This document shows, piece by piece, positions 1 through 10,185 of a stretch of 64,000 nt of DNA. Every line of letters begins with the position of its first letter. Positions within the stretch are counted from its first letter, which is position 1. A model generated the notes under the pieces. It did not search any database. It saw only the letters and a list, made by a program, of their open reading frames with translations, and was not told where the DNA came from. The translations under genes and the position numbers were made by a program. The DNA lies in NCBI GenBank assembly GCA_002077065.1, contig NAJO01000010.1, positions 434,001 through 498,000 on the forward strand, read 5' to 3'. The stretch comes from Cryoendolithus antarcticus. Lineage: Eukaryota; Ascomycota; Dothideomycetes; Cladosporiales; Cladosporiaceae.

Positions 1-106
1 ACAGCGAATGATTAAGTGACAAGCCAAGCAAGGGATTGAAGGATGGGCGAGTAATGGGCGGCCTGGCCATGCCACGGATGCATCGCCTCGCACTGCAGAC
101 TTGAAC

Positions 107-1207
107 ATGGCCGAGGAAGCATACAAATGCTTTCAGACGATACTTGAGAGCGTCCCGCTATGGATCTCTGAGCTCGAAGGTCTCATTCAAAGTTCGAAAC
201 AGCGGCAGACCGACGCGATACCTGACCCAGTCCCTACCGATTCGGAGAAGACCCTCGTGCGTAAAGCATCGAAAACTTCATCCTTGCGATCAAGACGGTC
301 GAAGCGCAGGAGTGGAAGCGTGAAGAAGGTGCAGGATGAATCAGCGCCGACTGTAGAGCAAGTGGCAGAGCCAGATCATCTGGCGGTGCCGCGGTTGTCG
401 ACGGCTGATGCCTTGAGACTGTCGCAGAGGAAGAGGAAGACCACATCAGCACTGTCGGGGCATCTGTCTGGACCAACGAAGTATCGGTCAAGGTCCTTTG
501 TGGTGGTCTACTACGATGGCGACATCCAGAACCGGTTCGAGAGTCTGGTGAAGAAAGTCAGTGTGTGCCGGAATTCAATACGAAAGGCGAAGATGAATGC
601 AAAGATGGAGCGTCTCGCAAGAAGTGCCTCACCAGATGATAGGGAAGACAACAGTGCAGAGGACGACAGCCCGGCGGAGCTCCAAGCTAAGATCGTCATG
701 CCTGCATGGCAGAGAAGACAGGAGCATAGAGTCAAGGTAGAGAATGACGATGGAAGGGTAGCCTTCGATACTGTCGATGGGCTCCTTGAGAAGTCCCAGA
801 ACCTGTGTGAGCGAGCAGCACATCAAATCCTCCGTGACGGAGACTGTCTGCCTGAGCTCAGCCAGGCGAAGGAACGCATGATCTCGGCATTGTCCACGGC
901 TGAGCGTGAGACACCGAAGTGGGAGCCGAAAGCGAAGAAAGCGGCAGAGCACCGGCGCAAGAGTGACGAAAGACGTCGACTGAAAGAAGAGGAGAAGGAT
1001 CGGCGTGTGGCCAGTCAAGTGCAGCGGAAAGCCGCCGAAGAGATGGGCATCTTCCCGAGTGATGGAGTAGTTGAAGTTGATTCCAGTGAGGATGAGGAGT
1101 CAGAGAGTGATGGTGATCAAGGGTATGGATCGCTGCAATTACCAGCGACGCTCAGCAGGTACGCGTTACGAAGCTCGACTACGCCGTTGATAGCAGGTGC
1201 GCATTGA
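107..1207 (+). CDS. uncharacterised charged protein, 366 aa
   Basis: Single-exon ORF. The first ATG is at 107; the two codons in front of it, from 101, begin with TTG and are not taken as the start. I do not recognise a family with a known role. The N-terminal 30 residues look helical. A basic stretch follows (KTSSLRSRRSKRRSGS, about residues 54-70). A more ordered central block contains SFVVVYYDGDIQNRFESLVK and a lysine-rich helix (SIRKAKMNAKMERLAR). Residues 250-305 are a charged Lys/Arg/Glu-rich probable coiled coil, and an acidic tail (SSEDEESESDGD) lies near the C terminus. The composition suggests a nuclear or nucleic-acid-associated protein, which is inference only. The central block resembles hypothetical proteins of Dothideomycetes as far as I remember. 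The stop is followed by a 322-bp gap before the next same-strand gene. Confidence 0.7.
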   Translation: MAEEAYKCFQTILESVPLWISELEGLIQSSKQRQTDAIPDPVPTDSEKTLVRKASKTSSLRSRRSKRRSGSVKKVQDESAPTVEQVAEPDHLAVPRLSTADALRLSQRKRKTTSALSGHLSGPTKYRSRSFVVVYYDGDIQNRFESLVKKVSVCRNSIRKAKMNAKMERLARSASPDDREDNSAEDDSPAELQAKIVMPAWQRRQEHRVKVENDDGRVAFDTVDGLLEKSQNLCERAAHQILRDGDCLPELSQAKERMISALSTAERETPKWEPKAKKAAEHRRKSDERRRLKEEEKDRRVASQVQRKAAEEMGIFPSDGVVEVDSSEDEESESDGDQGYGSLQLPATLSRYALRSSTTPLIAGAH

Positions 1208-1371
1208 GTCAACAGCATGTGCAAGAGCGATTCACATGATAACGAGCACTCACTGCAATTCTCAGCTGTTCATGACCTCACACGCCCTCACTTGTGCGAT
1301 CTGCGAGTGTTTTGAGTCGAGGTGAGAGGTGCTTTTTCAGTCTTGTCACTTCCCTGCTTCATGAAAGCTTG

Positions 1372-1413
1372 ACGCGTCTGCCTACTGCACGCGTGCTTGC
1401 CACCATAACGCGG
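1372..1413. promoter_or_regulatory. pair of MCB-like ACGCGT boxes upstream of the 1530 gene
   Basis: The gap 1208-1529 holds no gene. It contains two exact ACGCGT hexamers at 1372-1377 and 1389-1394 and a near match (ACGCGG) at 1408-1413, about 120-160 bp before the ATG at 1530. ACGCGT is the MluI cell-cycle box bound by MBF-type factors in yeasts. Function here is inferred from motif density only. Confidence 0.35.
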
Positions 1414-1529
1414 ATTGCCAACGCCTGTACCTCTCTCTCTCCCCAGCGACCTGTCATTGCTGCTATCTTCATCGACCATGTTGTAGCGCCATCTTACGCA
1501 ACTGAGCTTTCAATCTGAAGACCATCACA

Positions 1530-3583
1530 ATGGCTCCAAAGCGTAGCAGGTCTCAGACCGTCGACGAAGTGAGTCCCCTGCGCGTGGCTTCCAGGAGCGG
1601 GCTGAACTGACCACCTCGCAGGTGTCCGCATCATCTAAGTCCCAACGCCGCAGAGCGAATCGTCTACGGCCATCCGCAGAATGGGTCGAGATCCCCTCAG
1701 ACGAGATCGAACAATCGAGGGTTCCCCGACTGCGCGGAGCGCTTCGGGGCTTGGACCCAAATGCCGTCTTGACGCCGCCAGCGACCAAGGGTGCCAAGGC
1801 GGCGTCTTGTGACGACAATGATGAGCCGTCCAACCTCCGTTCATCTTTACGTGAAGGCCGCAACACTGCTGCGATTTACTCAGCCAAATATCATCCGATG
1901 GACGATGTCACCAGGCCGAAGCGCGCCGAAAGAATCACTGGCCGATGCGCTAAAGCCGACTCTACTGATGACGATGACTCAAACGAGTCTGAGCCCGAGC
2001 TTGGGAATGACGACGACTCCGATGTTACCATGGACGATGACGACCGCGGTATGAGAATTGGTGCTACTCAGCACAATCCGGATCCTGCAGCCACAAGACA
2101 CTCCAAGCGCTCAGAGGCACGCAAGGCTGTGATTTACAACGCCAAATGCCATCCTCAGGACTATGCTCTACCGGGGTTTCGCACTCGTCATCTCGCCAGA
2201 CAAGGTGCAGCCAGACCGAAGTCAAGCAAGAAGTCATCCCACGACGATCAACCTGACGAAGATCAGGAAGCGGGCGTGACAGTGGAGATCTCCAGCGGGG
2301 ATGAGGAGGGTAGATCCGACGCAGACAACGACGAGGTTGACCGACCTGGAATCGCGGACAGCGACGCTACTCCAACACCCGAGGAAAGTCCAGGCAGGTC
2401 GCCTGCTGTGCCGCGTCGCAGCTATAGGAACGACTTGCCAGGTGAGCCTCGTAGGCCGCGTCTGCAGAACGCCGCCTCCGATGTCGATGCCATTCATGCA
2501 GGCCACTTCCTGACTGGACATGGCCTCGACGGCATAGACGACGACCCTCTTCATCTCTTTACGAAGTTTGAGCAGGTCCAGCGCAGTGGGACTATCTCCA
2601 AGACTATCCGGACCATGGAAGCGCTACTCGGGGATATCAACGAGCCTGGCAACCTGGATGAGCCAGCACTTAAGAGCCAGAAGAAAGAGAGCAAGCCAGC
2701 TGCGCTTACAACTGTTAGGCCATATTCGACGCAACGTCATGCCTCGCAGTCTGAAACCGATCGTCCCGTCCACAACTCAGGTCAGCAGAGCTCGCGACCT
2801 CTTGAATCTGATCTTCAGCAGCACAGCACTTTCAAGCCAATCAATCGTTCAGCAAAGCCATCATCGCCTTCCAAGATCAGCAACTGCTCGACCCCTAGCG
2901 ATGCACTTACCACAGCACTTGATGATGACAAGATGGCGGGAGAGACCGACATAGCCAGCGTCTCCCTGCTCAATGCCACAGGCGCTGTGAACACGTCATC
3001 CACCCTACCACACAGCGCCGCACCGAGAGCAAAGAGAGTCTCATCAGCCGCACTCCAGCCCTCCTCCACCACCCGCGTGCCCGGCATAGCACGCGTTGCC
3101 TCGTCGTATACATTACGCAGGAGCACGAATGGATCTACCGGATCGCGCGAAGAGATGCCTCCTTCAAGCCACTTCGAAGATGCATTTGTGCCGCCCATCC
3201 CACCGGAGACCACGGGCGGATACACACTCTCCCAGCTGGAGAAGTCCGACTCCGCCACCGATGACTCGCTGGATGATGCAAGTAAATACTGCGGTGAGGG
3301 CGGCAGAGCTACAAGCGCGCAGGTGCCAGCACAGGCTTCAGAGCCCGCGGCGTCGAAGCCGAGACCAGTCCTGCAGCCCATCGATGGGAATGTTCTGCGT
3401 CCACGCAGCATTTTCGGGCCATTCAATGACGAGACGATGGCGCAGCCTGCTGTGCTGAAGCAGAGTCAAGTGGACTCCCTAGCAGTGAAAAGGAGGCTGA
3501 TGGAGGGTCGCGGTTTAGAGCGGTCAAGTTCGTTCTCAGGAACGCAGTCCGAGCTCGATGGCTCTGATCTCGAGGAGACGTAG
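1530..3583 (+). CDS. uncharacterised acidic, disordered protein with a repeated IYxAKxHPxD motif, 666 aa
   Basis: Two exons: 1530-1568 (13 codons, ATG in a good context) and 1622-3583. The intron 1569-1621 is 53 nt with a GTGAGT donor, a CTGAAC-type branch and a CAG acceptor. Without splicing the first exon meets a stop. No known domain is recognised. The protein is strongly Ser/Asp/Glu-rich and predicted disordered. Two related short segments stand out: IYSAKYHPMDD (about residue 98) and IYNAKCHPQD (about residue 184), each preceded by a basic stretch and followed by Arg-rich sequence. A likely helical segment containing TISKTIRTMEALLGDI lies near the middle. Composition suggests a nuclear or chromatin protein, which is inference. 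Upstream MCB-like boxes would fit S-phase expression. The stop lies 236 bp from the convergent EXO84 stop. Confidence 0.75.
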
Positions 3584-3819
3584 ATTTGCTTGGGCAGGCG
3601 AACGCTGATCCGTGAGAAGGGATGACGGAGTAGAGACGTTCAGACGGTACGCTCACGTGCATGTCGCCAGACAAGGGTTTGAGAGTGTCCACAATATCGC
3701 TTATATACTAGCTTAGCAGCCGCCAACCTCGGCGGCGACCAGTCGCCCGAAACAGTTATGTCGCAGGTCCCCATGCTTAGACCTTGCTCACAAGCGCTAC
3801 AAATTCATCAGACCTCATC

Positions 3820-5928
3820 TCACGTCTTAACCCCAAGACCAATAGCCTTCGCCCCGTTCGCCTCCGTCCCCTTCCCAACTTCACCATCCTCCAATCCCCG
3901 TCCGATCAGCCCCCTGAAGTCCACACCCACCTCACCTAGCACCTCCGCCCGCCCGCGGACTCTATCAAGACACTCCCTCCACACCTCCCCACCCCGTTCC
4001 ACAGCCCCAACCTGCCGTCCAAGCACAGCATCAAACTCCTCAACTCTCTCCTTTCCCCACGCCACAACCGCACTACCAGCAGAAGCCGGGAAAGAAGCCT
4101 GGTAAGTTTTGAAGGTATGCACTAGCATCGTGAATGTTATGAAGGCTAGGCTGTCGAGGTACTGCACCAATGCGCCTGTGAACGGCACGCTACGAGTGCG
4201 AAGCCGGATCGCTTCGCTGCGGGAGGAGAGGTAGGTCGTGCGTGCTAGGTCCGCGTAGCCCAGTCGTAGCAGCCAAGACGTGTTTTCTTTCGTGCGCTCC
4301 AAGCCAGCTGAAGTTTGCAACAGCTGCCGCACGATCGCGTTGGCGAGGCGGGTGGCGCGGGAATTGACCTTATTCAAGATTATCTCCTGAGCTACGGCAT
4401 TCCCCTTGATCCCGCGGCCGAGATTCCGCAGTTTCTCCACGCGCGAGACGGCTGCGTCGAAACGCTGGAGCGCGATGTCGATGTCTAGACTATCAAGTGA
4501 GGACTCCACGGCACGGATAGATTGTTGCCGGCCTTCGACGTCGAGGAGGATGGAGTTGCTTCTGTTGAGGCCGATGTCTTGAGCTAGTGCTGGGTCGGCG
4601 GAGGCAGCAGCAGCGGCTTTCTTTAGCGAGCGTGGGTCACGACCGGTGAGTAAAGCGAGGGAGTTCAGCTGCGCTTCGCGCTCGCCATGCTCGGCTGCTG
4701 TGCGTTTGCGCATGTCCTCCTGCGCTTTGCGGAAAGCGACTAGGATCCCGGCTTTTTCGGCTGAGTCTGAAGTGGCGTAGGTGAGGCTTTCATTGCCGGC
4801 GCGGACGTTAAGGGCATTCTTGATGGCTTCGTTGTCTTTGTTCGGGTTGCGAGGGGTCTGCGTTGAGCTGAGGTCTGCGAGGAGGACGTCTTGCAGTGGC
4901 CAGCAGCGTTCAGCTACGAGGATTGTCTGGGTTTGGGGCACGTAGACGCTTTGGCGATTGTTGCGAGGCGATGCACCGGGTGTGCCTTGACCTTGAGCTA
5001 CGTCGTTCCGCTTCTTCTCGCTCGCGATGAGGAGGTGATCGTTCAGCAACACCATAGCTACTCGTCGCCTCGGCTTCCACGTCGCTGCATTCAGCTCCAC
5101 CCACCTTTGACTCTCCATGATGATATGTCGGCCAGGTAGCGCAGGCAAGTACTTCTGACTGCCCTCCACCCGCTTCCACAGCGTCTGCAGATGCGAAGTC
5201 CACATGGCCTCCAGGTTCGCTACGCTGCTCCTATTTGCGCGCTTCCTATCGGCCAGACTCTGTGCACTCACGCCAGTGACATCCGCACCACCAGCACTCG
5301 TAGCATGACCGAGGGCGCCTGTCAGATCGCTCATAAGAGTGCGTAGGGTGCGCATCTCGGACTTGAGCTTGTCGGCTTCCTTGGAGATTTTGATGAACTG
5401 CGTGCGGTTCTGGTAGACATTATGCTGCAAGTCGGCACTGGCGTGGGCTTTCAGATTCGCCAGCTCGTTCTGATATGCGTGAATGTCACTCTCAGACGCA
5501 TCGGCCAGTATGCTCTGCACGTACTTGTCGGCCTGCATATTGGGATCTTGTAACGCTCGTGCATCGACTTTCAATCCCGTCCTCCCTCGTGACAAGCTCC
5601 GCCCATCTCTCGACGGACTCGTGCTATCCCCTCGGCTTTGTGCTCGTGCGTACTGCGAGGGCAGGGAGGGCATAGCAGGTATTGGAGGCGCGCCATCTTG
5701 CGGTATGCCGTTGGCGAATCTCGTGCTATACCGTCGTTTGACCAGGTCGCTCGTCTTGTCTGCACTGGCACCGCCATGCATGCTCGGTCTGAGCGAGCTG
5801 GTAGTCTGCGCGTCCCATCTCGAGTCCTCACTGCGATCGCGTGGCTGGATCTGACGCGGTGCTGAGATGGTCGGGCGCGCTGTGGTCTTCTTGCGCCGCA
5901 GCGAGAGACCTTTCTTGTCTTCGCTCAT
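3820..5928 (-). CDS. EXO84: exocyst complex component Exo84
   Basis: Single exon, 702 aa, with ATG at 5928. Exo84 is a subunit of the octameric exocyst that tethers secretory vesicles to the plasma membrane at growth sites; in hyphae this is the tip and septa. Visible parts: a disordered basic N terminus with RSLSRGRTGLKVDARAL; a helical Exo84/Vps51-type segment at about residues 134-204; a PH-like domain from about residue 255, containing the strand RWVELNAATWKPRRRVAMVL and LLNDHLLIASEKKR; and a C-terminal helical CorEx-type region (VESSLDSLDIDIALQRFDAA onward). Length is normal for fungal Exo84. The gene shares a 273-bp divergent promoter with TOM20. The call rests on remembered family features and domain order. 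Confidence 0.93.
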   Translation of the reverse strand: MSEDKKGLSLRRKKTTARPTISAPRQIQPRDRSEDSRWDAQTTSSLRPSMHGGASADKTSDLVKRRYSTRFANGIPQDGAPPIPAMPSLPSQYARAQSRGDSTSPSRDGRSLSRGRTGLKVDARALQDPNMQADKYVQSILADASESDIHAYQNELANLKAHASADLQHNVYQNRTQFIKISKEADKLKSEMRTLRTLMSDLTGALGHATSAGGADVTGVSAQSLADRKRANRSSVANLEAMWTSHLQTLWKRVEGSQKYLPALPGRHIIMESQRWVELNAATWKPRRRVAMVLLNDHLLIASEKKRNDVAQGQGTPGASPRNNRQSVYVPQTQTILVAERCWPLQDVLLADLSSTQTPRNPNKDNEAIKNALNVRAGNESLTYATSDSAEKAGILVAFRKAQEDMRKRTAAEHGEREAQLNSLALLTGRDPRSLKKAAAAASADPALAQDIGLNRSNSILLDVEGRQQSIRAVESSLDSLDIDIALQRFDAAVSRVEKLRNLGRGIKGNAVAQEIILNKVNSRATRLANAIVRQLLQTSAGLERTKENTSWLLRLGYADLARTTYLSSRSEAIRLRTRSVPFTGALVQYLDSLAFITFTMLVHTFKTYQASFPASAGSAVVAWGKERVEEFDAVLGRQVGAVERGGEVWRECLDRVRGRAEVLGEVGVDFRGLIGRGLEDGEVGKGTEANGAKAIGLGVKT

Positions 5929-6201
5929 GCTGCCCTGACCTTAGCGATAATTCAGTGTGTGCAGGAAACAATGTACGGTGTGTAGAGCTAACAGTGTATG
6001 CTGTCATATGCACGGCCAGCTCATCCCCGGCCTCGAGCATTGACGCCGACATTAAAAGTTGCCAACCAACAAGGACATCGCAGTATTTCGTCCATCATAT
6101 CTCCGTACCCTTTAGTCTACCCCCGATTACCTCCTTACTCATCACCTTCATCCTCCAGCCCCTCCCAGCCGCCCAGTGTCCCGCCTCGAGACCCTCTCAA
6201 C
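5929..6201. promoter_or_regulatory. shared divergent promoter, EXO84 / TOM20
   Basis: 273 bp between the EXO84 ATG (minus) and the TOM20 ATG (plus). The TOM20 side, about 6090-6200, is a C/T-rich leader typical of fungal transcription-start regions. No strong TATA box was seen. Confidence 0.45.
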
Positions 6202-6778
6202 ATGGCTTCCACCACCCCCTCCCAGGGCATCTCAACCACAACCATAGCTCTGGCATCAGTCGCGACCATATCACTAGGCTTCGTCGGCTACGCCCTCTAC
6301 TTCGACCACCGCCGCCGCACCGACGCCTCCTTCCGCGCCAACCTAAAGAAACAACACCGCGCCGCCTCCAAGCTCGCCTCCGCCTCCGCAAAGGCAGCCG
6401 AACAAACGCAAAAGCAGCGCATCCGCGCCGCAGTCCAGGACGCCACAGAGGAAGGCTTCCCCACAGACCCGGAAGAGACTGAAGGCTACTTCATGCAAGA
6501 GGTTGCGCGGGGAGAGGGGATGTGTCAGGATGGGAGCGATCCGGTGGATGCGGCGTTGTGCTTTTATCGCGCCTTGAAGGTGTATCCGCAGCCGAGGGAG
6601 TTGATTGGGATTTACGATAAGACTGTGCCGAAGGTATGTTTTGCTGCGGTAGGGGTGCTGGGATGGGTGCTAATGCTGTGGACAGCCGATTCTGGATATC
6701 CTGGCTGAGATGATCGCGGTGGACCCGAGCATATCTGTGTCGGGGAGCGATGCCGGATCTGCTGAGCCGGTGGAGTAG
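6202..6778 (+). CDS. TOM20: mitochondrial import receptor subunit Tom20
   Basis: Two exons, 6202-6633 and 6686-6778, giving 174 aa. The intron 6634-6685 (52 nt) has a GTATGT donor, a GCTAATGC branch and a CAG acceptor. Without splicing the frame ends early at 6708. Tom20 recognises presequences on the mitochondrial surface within the TOM complex. An N-terminal membrane anchor covers about residues 11-32, followed by basic YFDHRRRTD and the alanine/lysine-rich linker seen in fungal Tom20. The receptor domain contains GYFMQEVARGE, DAALCFYRALKVYPQP and LIGIYDKTVPKPILDILAEM. The short acidic C-terminal tail is normal. Context and length fit the family. Confidence 0.94.
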
Positions 6779-7025
6779 ATTTACGGCAGGCTGTAGCTTC
6801 TACATTGTCATTACTATGGAGATGGAGGCTTGTGCGGGTTGGAGGCGGACTGCCATGAGCTTCGATGCATCGACAGGGAAAGACCTGGGAAGCGTTGTCG
6901 GAGAGCGTTGATCTCAGCTCACCGAGATTAGGGATTGTACATCAAGTGTAAGCGTACTGCAGGATACAAAAGGCGTCCAAACCTTCGCCATGTTTTACAC
7001 CCAAAGCTGGATAACGTGCCGCACT

Positions 7026-8528
7026 TCACCATGCCCTCCGCCCAGCTCCCCTTGCAACAACAAGCTCATTAACCCCCTCCCTACACGCTCCAACCTTGCC
7101 CGCAGCAGCGAGAATACTCTCCTCAAACCCCCTCAACGTCTCAGCCAGCTGCCTGACACTATCGCCCCCGACCTCCCCTCCCTGCCCACGACTCTGCTGC
7201 ATCTGTAGTCTAGCAGACTCCTCTACAGTCGAGACGTGATTCTCAATCTCCGCCAAGTTCTTCTCATAAGTCGCGATAAGACTTTGCATCGACTGCGTGA
7301 GTGGAGTGAAGTAGTTGCTAATGAGATCAACGTCGTAGGAGCTATCCCAGGATGCTGTGGGTAGGCGGCCGGACTGCGAGGCAGGGTGGTAGGAGTACTG
7401 GGCTGGCTGCTTGAGGTTCTCGATGATTCGTGCGCAGCGGAGGTAGTCTAGCTCATCTTTCTCGTAGACTGCTTTCGCGGATTGCACGCCTTGAGCATCG
7501 GCTTGCAGACCTTGGTCAACGTCTTCCAGTTTTTCTGAGATGAGCTTGACATCTGGGGATAGCGTCTTGACGTCTGCTTCGTGGTTTGGGAGCATGGCTT
7601 CAATCTGCCGGCAGAAAGCCTCCTGTTCGAGGATCTTGTCTTCTATTCGCAGGAGGTCTGATTTCGCGGCATCTGTGAGGTCGTTGAAGCGGGTGCTGGA
7701 CTTGACATTCCGCCAGTCCAGCTTTGTCGCTGGTGCTGCTGTGGGTTGGGAAGCAGCGCCCTGTCCCATGCTTAGGCGGCCAGTGACAAAGGGCTGGTAT
7801 TGGGATTGGGCATAGCGTGAGGCGCTGAGGAGGGAGGTCTGGCTTGGCCGGTCAAGGGGGTTCGAATAGGCAGTGGAGGTGTTAGCGTTAGGATTATACT
7901 GGCCGAAGAGGCTGGAGGACTGCTGTTGCGGCTGTTGTTGTTGTTGTTGTTGCTGTTGCGTAGAGTTGCCGAAAAGGGAGTTCGTTTGGTTTGCATTATT
8001 GGCTTGCGCAGGTTGCTGGCCAAAGAGGCTGTTACCACCTCCGAACAGACTTGATCCACCACTCTGCTGTTGCTGAGCGGGTTGCTGCTGCTGCTGATTC
8101 TGCTGTTGGCCACCGAAAAGACTACCGCCTCCGAAAAGGCTGCTACCGCCAGTAGGTGCGCTCTGTTGTTGACCTTGCTGCGCTGGCTGCTGCTGATTTT
8201 GGCCACCGAACAGACTGCCACCGAACAAGCCGCCACTGGCTGCAGGTTGAGATACCTGTGACTTCCCAAACGTGCCACCACTCTGCTGGGGAGCTGCAGG
8301 TTGAGAGTTGCCAAAGAGCCCGCCTGTCTGCTGTTGAGGCTGGGGAGTCTGCGTAGTAGGGGCGCCACCAAAGAGACTGGCGCCCGGAGCTTGCGGCTGC
8401 TGTTGCTGTGATGCGCTAACCATAAGTCAGTCTACAAATGCTCCAGAGTCGCCGATATGTGATACTAACAATGAAGAATTTACTGCGCCAGTATTCAGGC
8501 TCAATGAGTTCGAGCGCCCGAATACCAT
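7026..8528 (-). CDS. NUP49: FG nucleoporin Nup49 (Nup58-family channel nucleoporin)
   Basis: Rebuilt as two exons, 8528-8470 and 8415-7026, giving 482 aa. The first exon encodes MVFGRSNSLSLNTGAVNSSF, the kind of start expected of GLFG nucleoporins. The intron 8416-8469 has a GTTAGT donor, a CTGAC branch and a TTAG acceptor, and the split codon stays in frame. The internal ATG at 8423 alone would miss this N terminus. Residues about 30-190 are Gln-rich FG repeats (GLFG, SLFG). Residues about 235-480 are the coiled-coil domain with LDWRNVKSSTRFNDL and LRCARIIENLKQP, which in this family assembles with Nsp1 and Nup57 in the central transport channel. A CAG/CAA microsatellite encodes part of the Gln run. 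Divergent from FIP1. Confidence 0.9.
7921..7960. repeat. CAG/CAA trinucleotide microsatellite (poly-Gln in NUP49)
   Basis: An imperfect run of TGT/TGC/TTG triplets on the plus strand reads as about ten Gln codons on the minus strand, inside the FG region of NUP49. A shorter similar run lies near 8080-8105. Length variation between strains is plausible. Confidence 0.8.
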
Positions 8529-8941
8529 GTTGGGCGAACGATGTCAGGTGCGTTCGCTAAGTCCTTCCCCTTTCCCTCAGATTCGTCTGGGCTGTCTTCC
8601 AGCAGGGCGTTCAATGAGCGCTTCCAAGGTAAATCAACTAATTTAATGAAGGCCACGAATTTGTACAATTTCGTGAGATGCAGTCACGCGTCAGTAGCCT
8701 AGGAGTCGATGGTGCGTTGTTGAAGAGATCCAGTGGTGTTTGACGGTTCCGGCGATTGGACTTGATGTACGATGTAGCCACGATCTTATATGTATCTCTT
8801 GCGAAGCATCGCGTGTAGTGAAGCCCTTCGCGAAAGTCGCGTCTTCCCGCCGCTAGTGAGCACCTCTCGAATCCGAACCCAGCTTGCGCCGATGACATTA
8901 GCGACATCAACGTTGCAACCCAGAATACGGCATTGGCAAGT
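8529..8941. promoter_or_regulatory. shared divergent promoter, NUP49 / FIP1
   Basis: 413 bp between two divergent ATGs. No ORF with coding character was seen. One ACGCGT lies near 8695 as an isolated hexamer, so I give it no weight. Confidence 0.4.
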
Positions 8942-10032
8942 ATGGACGACGAAGACGACGATTTGTATGGCGGGAGTGGCAATGCCTTGAATGTCGAGGA
9001 GGAAGAGTCAGAGGACGACATTCCACTGGCGACTGAGGTGAAGCCAGAGCGGGTCGAGGCCAGCGAAGAGGACGACGATAGCGAGGATGTACGGTGTTCT
9101 GCATGAAAAGGAAGCAAGCAATCACGTCTGACGCAGCTTTAGGACATTCAGATAACAACTGAACGACCCGAGGGATCGAGGGCCGACTCAGTGTATGCCC
9201 AAGTACAACGTCTAGCTCGTGTGATATTTGACTGACAACCATTGTCAGTCCTCCTCCACGTAAGGACGCGAAGAAAGCTGCCCAAATCTCGCAAGAGCAG
9301 CCTCGCTCTCGACCTACTTCACCCGACTCGTCCCGCCCTCCGCCATCCAAAATCCGCAAACTCTCTCCCCTCCCCTCCACCTCGACCCAAGCCACCACCA
9401 CAACCACCCTCCCGACCCACAACGGCAAAGAAGGCAAAGATTTCCCCTCCCTCCGCACCTCAACCCTAGATCTCTCCGCGAATCCCTCCTTCCCACCCAT
9501 AAACAAACCCATCACCTACCTCGAAATTGACGCCGACCTAGCAACCCACTCCAAACCCTGGCGGCTTCCGGGCACAGACCAGACAGACTTCTTCAACTAC
9601 GGGTTTGACGAATACACCTGGACACAATACTGTATGCGGCAGCAAGACATGACCGGGCAAGTAAGCCAGATGAAGGACCAAGATGCGCAGTTCAAAGCTA
9701 TGCTCGAGGGCGGGGGAGCGCCGGGAGGAATGCCGAGCATGCCAGGTATGCCCCCGGAGATGATGCAGATGATGATGCAGAGTGGGATGGATCCGGGAAA
9801 GATGGATATGGGGGCTATGATGGGTATGATGGGAGGTATGGGAAACGGGCAAAGTCCACATCCGGGGGCCCAGGGCCAAGGGTTTCAGCCGCCTAGTGGA
9901 CCTGGAGGAGGGTTCCAGGATGGAGGGATGGGTATGGAGGGGTTTGGGGGTCAAATGGGGATGATGGGACCGCAGCAGGGTGGAGGCGGAGGAGGCAGAG
10001 GGAGGGGACGAAGAGGCCGGGGTTGCTACTGA
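8942..10032 (+). CDS. FIP1: pre-mRNA polyadenylation factor Fip1
   Basis: Three exons: 8942-9088, 9143-9192 and 9249-10032, giving 326 aa. Introns are 9089-9142 (GTACGG donor, CTGAC branch, TTAG acceptor) and 9193-9248 (GTATGC donor, TTTGACTGAC branch, TCAG acceptor). All junctions keep frame, and the small middle exon (50 nt) encodes DIQITTERPEGSRADS. Fip1 bridges poly(A) polymerase to the cleavage and polyadenylation factor. Features seen: an acidic N terminus (MDDEDDDLYGG), the TTERPEGS segment, and the diagnostic Fip1 motif KPWRLPGTDQTDFFNYGFDE about residues 165-185. The C terminus is Met/Gly-rich, ending in an RG-rich tail (GRGRGRRGRGCY). Convergent with the kinase gene downstream, 153 bp between stops. 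Confidence 0.93.
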
Positions 10033-10185
10033 AGTCTATGGACTGGAAGCGAGGTGTCCCGGAGTCTGAGGTTACATGAAATGAAGACAGGTTCAGAACC
10101 TGTTCGGCAGGGTCATCAGTTGCTGCATTGGCTAGTCGTGGGTATCTGTACATTTATTCATCATCACCCGACGATTCATTGCGAA

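Noticed and set aside
5841..6482. 213-codon plus-strand frame overlapping EXO84 and TOM20 starts
   Set aside because: It is a shadow frame spanning a promoter; TOM20 is read in another frame with full family support.
8069..8261. Leu-rich plus-strand frames opposite NUP49
   Set aside because: They are the complement of CAG/CAA Gln repeats and not independent genes.
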